Below are positions 60,606 to 64,000 of a stretch of 64,000 bases of DNA, one piece after another. The notes below the pieces were generated by a model, which had not been told where the DNA came from, made no database searches, and saw only the letters and a program-made list of their open reading frames with translations. The DNA lies in NCBI GenBank assembly GCA_029582265.1, contig CM055816.1, positions 27,076,366-27,140,365 on the forward strand, in the 5' to 3' direction. Position 1 is the stretch's first letter; the number at the start of each line of letters is the position of its first letter. This DNA comes from Zoroaster sp. YZ-2022 (taxonomy: Eukaryota > Echinodermata > Asteroidea > Forcipulatida > Zoroasteridae). The position numbers and the translations under genes are program-made.

Positions 60606-62140
60606 AAAGGGGGAAACACGGTACAAAATGAGCTGGAGGGATTGAATACAAACATGTATCCACCAATGGTAATACCGTGGTGACATACTGCCTAAAACAT
60701 AGGCCTAAAAGTAGGGTCAATTTAAAGCCACTAACTTGCCCCCTGCCAACTAATGCACGACATGAAGCTACGAATAAACGCACTAAATGTGCCTTTAAAG
60801 AAGATCTGATGAGGGGATGAGGTTAGTGGAGACGATTTATGTTGACGAATGGAAAGGTAAGGAGGAAAAATATTGTATTTGTATAGTGAAAAAACACTAT
60901 TTCTATTTGTTCAGCTGTAGGTCCCTAGTATAATATAAAGTAATACCCGTAACAGAACCCAGAACACTTATCGTGCAAGAGTAGGGGATTATTCCGGTGT
61001 TTCTGGTTCACATGACAAGCGCCCTTGTTTATAGGTTTCCTCAGGCTTATGAGCTGCAGTGCGTTTTCAAAAAAATTCATCACATATCTCACATGGACGT
61101 ACTCAGTTATTATCTGCACACATTTGTCATGCATTCAAAAGAAGAAATTAGATATTTAAAAATGAGAAATTCGTTGAATTTGCAGATGTAATGCACCCAA
61201 ACTTCGATTTCGTTTTAGTGTGTGCGCCCTCACTAACCCCACGCCCACCCGGGGCTTCGACTCCACATACCGAATACGTGTTCGCTAAACTCCAGATCAT
61301 TTTTCAAAATCGAACACCCCTGAGAGAATCCCGGTGGCACGCATACATGTATATCCACAATTATTTTAGAGTAGGTGACTAATACAATAAACCACCTAAT
61401 ATTTCTAACCAGGTATGTTATATAAATTCTGTCATATTTGGTGCGTCAATTCTCAACCCTGCACAATAATAAAGACAACATTAAGCCTCAGAGTGCATCA
61501 CATACCGTTATGGCTTTGCGCTGTCCTCTCGTTAGCCTTTAGTCAAAGCGCACGCAGCAGCCTAGTCCGAATGCCTCTTCCCTTCACATTCCTACTTTTA
61601 ACATAATTCCGTAATTGTCGCTCTTCTGTCATAAGAATAATGAAGTAACTGTTGCTGTAGGCCTACTGTCATTATTATAAGAAATAGTATACTGTGAAGG
61701 GAAGGCAACCCTGAACACAACACAAAGACCAAACAAGACCACGCACGCGATATATTTAATAGTCAATGAGACCCTCGAAGCAAGTCATTCAAGAGGAAAT
61801 AAATCTTTTCATAAGCTTCTGCTTATCGTTCTTATGCCATATACGCAATAACGACAATTGATATTGCATATTCTATTGTGTTTGTGAGAGGTACGATGCT
61901 TGTGCAGTGTAAACACATGACTACTGTCAGAGAACTACTTCCTCTCCTTCTCTATTGTCTATATGGCATCCTATCTGCCCACGTATCTCTTCACGTGACT
62001 GTACATTGTACTTGACTCTTAAAGTTTGTATGTAAACACTAAGTTATGAAACAAGTTTTAGAGAGATTCTTCCTTTACACTTTGTTGTCTTCTTGTCATA
62101 TTGGTCTGACTGTCAGTTGTGGCAATTTTTTGTTACTATA
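60606..62140. other. Non-coding sequence between two minisatellites
   Basis: Short frames only. No domain, RNA gene or element was recognised. Confidence 0.5.
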
Positions 62141-63175
62141 GGGGAACAGTAGAAAGCAGGACCCATGACACACCACACACCCAACCTATGGACTCCCCGA
62201 TACTTTCTTGTTACTATGGGGAATAGTAGAAAGCAGGACCCATGACACACCACACACCCAACCTATGAACTCCCCGATACTTTCTTGTTACTATAGGGGA
62301 ATAGTAGAAAGCAGTAGCCATGACACACCACACACCCAACCTATGAACTCCCCGATACTTTCTTGTTACTACGGGGGAATAGTAGAAAGCAGGACCCATG
62401 ACACACCACACACCCAACCTATGAACTCCCCGATACTTTCTTGTTACTACGGGGGAATAGTAGAAAGCAGGACCCATGACACACCACACACCCAACCTAT
62501 GAACTCCCCGATAATTTCTTGTTATTACGGGGGAATAGTAGAAAGCAGGACCCATGACACACCGCACACCCAACCTATGAACTCCCCGATACTTTCTTGT
62601 TACTATGGGGAATAGTAGAAAGCAGGAGCCATGACACACCACACACCCAACCTATGAACTCCCCGATACTTTCTTGTTACTATGGGGAACAGTAGAAAGC
62701 AGGACCCATGACACACCACACACCCAACCTATGAACTCCCCGATACTTTCTTGTTACTATGGGGAATAGTAGAAAGCAGGACCCATGACACACCACACAC
62801 CCAACCTATGAACTCCCCGATACTTTCTTGTTACTATGGGGAATAGTAGAAAGCAGGACCCATGACACACCGCACACCCAACCTATGAACTCCCCGATAC
62901 TTTCTTGTTACTATGGGGAATAGTAGAAAGCAGGAGCCATGACACACCACACACCCAACCTATGAAATCCCCGATACTTTCTTGTTACTATGGGGAACAG
63001 TAGAAAGCAGGACCCATGACACACCACACACCCAACCTATGAACTCCCCGATACTTTCTTGTTACTATGGGGAATAGTAGAAAGCAGGAGCCATGACACA
63101 CCACACACCCAACCTATGAACTCCCCGATACTTTCTTGTTACTATGGGGAACAGTAGGAAGCAGGACCCATGACA
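62141..63175 (+). repeat. 77/78-bp minisatellite, ~13 copies
   Basis: The unit begins GGGGAATAGTAGAAAGCAGG and contains CACCACACACCCAACCTATG and CCCCGATACTTTCTTGTTAC. Units with four leading G are 77 bp and those with five are 78 bp. Over the 78-bp units both strands stay open (26-residue protein repeats at 62,208-62,642), but the frame breaks in the 77-bp units. The array ends at CATACCCCATCCACC. Confidence 0.95.
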
Positions 63176-63184
63176 TACCCCATC

Positions 63185-63235
63185 CACCAATCCAGGCGCG
63201 TAGCCAGCCCTGTCGGTCCGGGGGGGCAAAATTAA
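63185..63235 (+). repeat. Fragment with GGCGCGTAGCCAG and a G-run
   Basis: The words CAGGCGCGTAGCCAG and GGTCCGGGGGGGC resemble the edges of dispersed repeats common in marine invertebrate genomes. This assignment is from memory and unverified. Confidence 0.3.
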
Positions 63236-63724
63236 GATGATCGTCCCGATTTCATGGTTTAAATTTAATTGCGAAATACTGAATAATATTGAATCAAAAC
63301 AATCGATATATTGAACGAAACCTGACCGCTGTCATTCATACATGTGGACGTGGTATTGTGGTTACTTACACTGCATACAATGTACATAACGTATGATGAG
63401 ATCAATTTGGCGGCCAGTTTGAAGTACATGTACGTTCTTCCTGGAAGTTGTGAGGTAATGCAATGCTATACTGTATATTCAACAGTGTCAACAGACAAAA
63501 CAATTTAATTTCACGGCAACTTAATTTAGAGAATTGGCATTTCTTCACTTTTTGGAGGCAATTTAATTTCACTAATTTACATTCTCTTGCTATATAAAAC
63601 CATAACAAATATTATATTTGGCAGCAATTTAATTTAGCGAATTGGGCCTCTAGCGAAATTAAATTGCTAGCGAAATTAACTTGTTTTACAGTATTTGATA
63701 AAGTGATTTCCGGGTATAAAAACT

Positions 63725-63965
63725 TCAGATCTAACTTCCCTTCCTCAATCCTCCCTCTCCCGTCTCCCTTTATCAATTATTCACTCCCTTTACCATTCCC
63801 TAAATCATCCTTTCCTCCCTCCCTAAATCTGCCTGCCTCTGCATCCTTCGTCCCAGGTCCGTCCTTCCCGCCCTTTCCGGTCCCTTACCCTCTCCGGCTC
63901 CCTCGGCTCCCTTCCTTCCCTTACCCCTGCCCTACCGCCGTTTACACCCGCCCTAACCTTGCCTG
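63725..63965 (+). repeat. Pyrimidine-rich low-complexity tract
   Basis: A long run of CCCTCC, CCTTCC and CTCCCT words with few purines, continuing near the window end. Confidence 0.7.
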
Positions 63966-64000
63966 CCTTAAGTTAGGCTGCCTTGGTACTCGTCCCAACG

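Noticed and set aside
60481..60783. Minus-strand frame of 100 codons over the 65-bp array
   Set aside because: Low-complexity translation of a 65-bp unit, which is not a multiple of three.
62208..62642. Repeat protein on either strand
   Set aside because: The frame is a by-product of the 78-bp units and breaks in 77-bp units. Both strands are equally open and there is no start context or flanking gene structure.

Overview
The window is animal nuclear DNA. It is AT-rich (about a third G+C by eye), contains only one convincing gene, and is dense in short repeats, minisatellites and decayed transposons of the non-LTR, piggyBac, MITE, SINE and possibly Penelope-like types. The gene is a secreted PAN/fibrinogen-related lectin. 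That mix fits a marine invertebrate (hemichordate, echinoderm, lancelet, mollusc or cnidarian). The sequence alone does not settle the phylum.

The main structure is a giant imperfect palindrome. Positions 1 to about 31,527 reappear in reverse complement from about 31,529 to 56,897, around an axis near 31,528 with essentially no spacer. Position 1 pairs with 56,897, so the palindrome probably continues upstream of the window. The outer arms (1-18,700 and about 41,320-56,897) are close to identical apart from small differences and a few clean insertions. The left arm holds a 1,547-bp 5'-truncated non-LTR retrotransposon whose empty site is intact at 52,448. It also holds a broken piggyBac at 7,789-9,967, where the right arm keeps a 622-bp hairpin-bearing repeat. 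The right arm has about 217 bp of its own at 48,192-48,408. The arms therefore behave like two alleles or old duplicates, not like one molecule read twice.

The inner right arm (31,528-41,320) is abnormal. It is clearly the reverse complement of 18,700-31,527, with the same order, the same minisatellite and the same anchor words. But it is scrambled, shifted to about half G+C, rich in bacterial-looking words such as GATCG and CCGGC, and about a quarter shorter. My best reading is low-accuracy base calling of the second strand of a fold-back molecule, left unpolished, which joined two haplotypes head to head. Open reading frames inside it should not be treated as genes.

Both outer arms also contain an older, diverged tandem duplication (period about 4 kb), a 4-kb nested inverted-repeat element (14.65-18.7 kb) and a pair of 220-bp direct repeats. 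The inner left arm (18.7-31.5 kb) has a 3' non-LTR fragment, two 465-bp MITE copies, a 19-bp minisatellite split by a hAT-like MITE, and a tRNA-type SINE. Beyond the paired region, 56.9-64 kb carries the lectin gene on the minus strand, a 65-bp minisatellite (8 copies), a 77/78-bp minisatellite (about 13 copies) and a pyrimidine-rich end.
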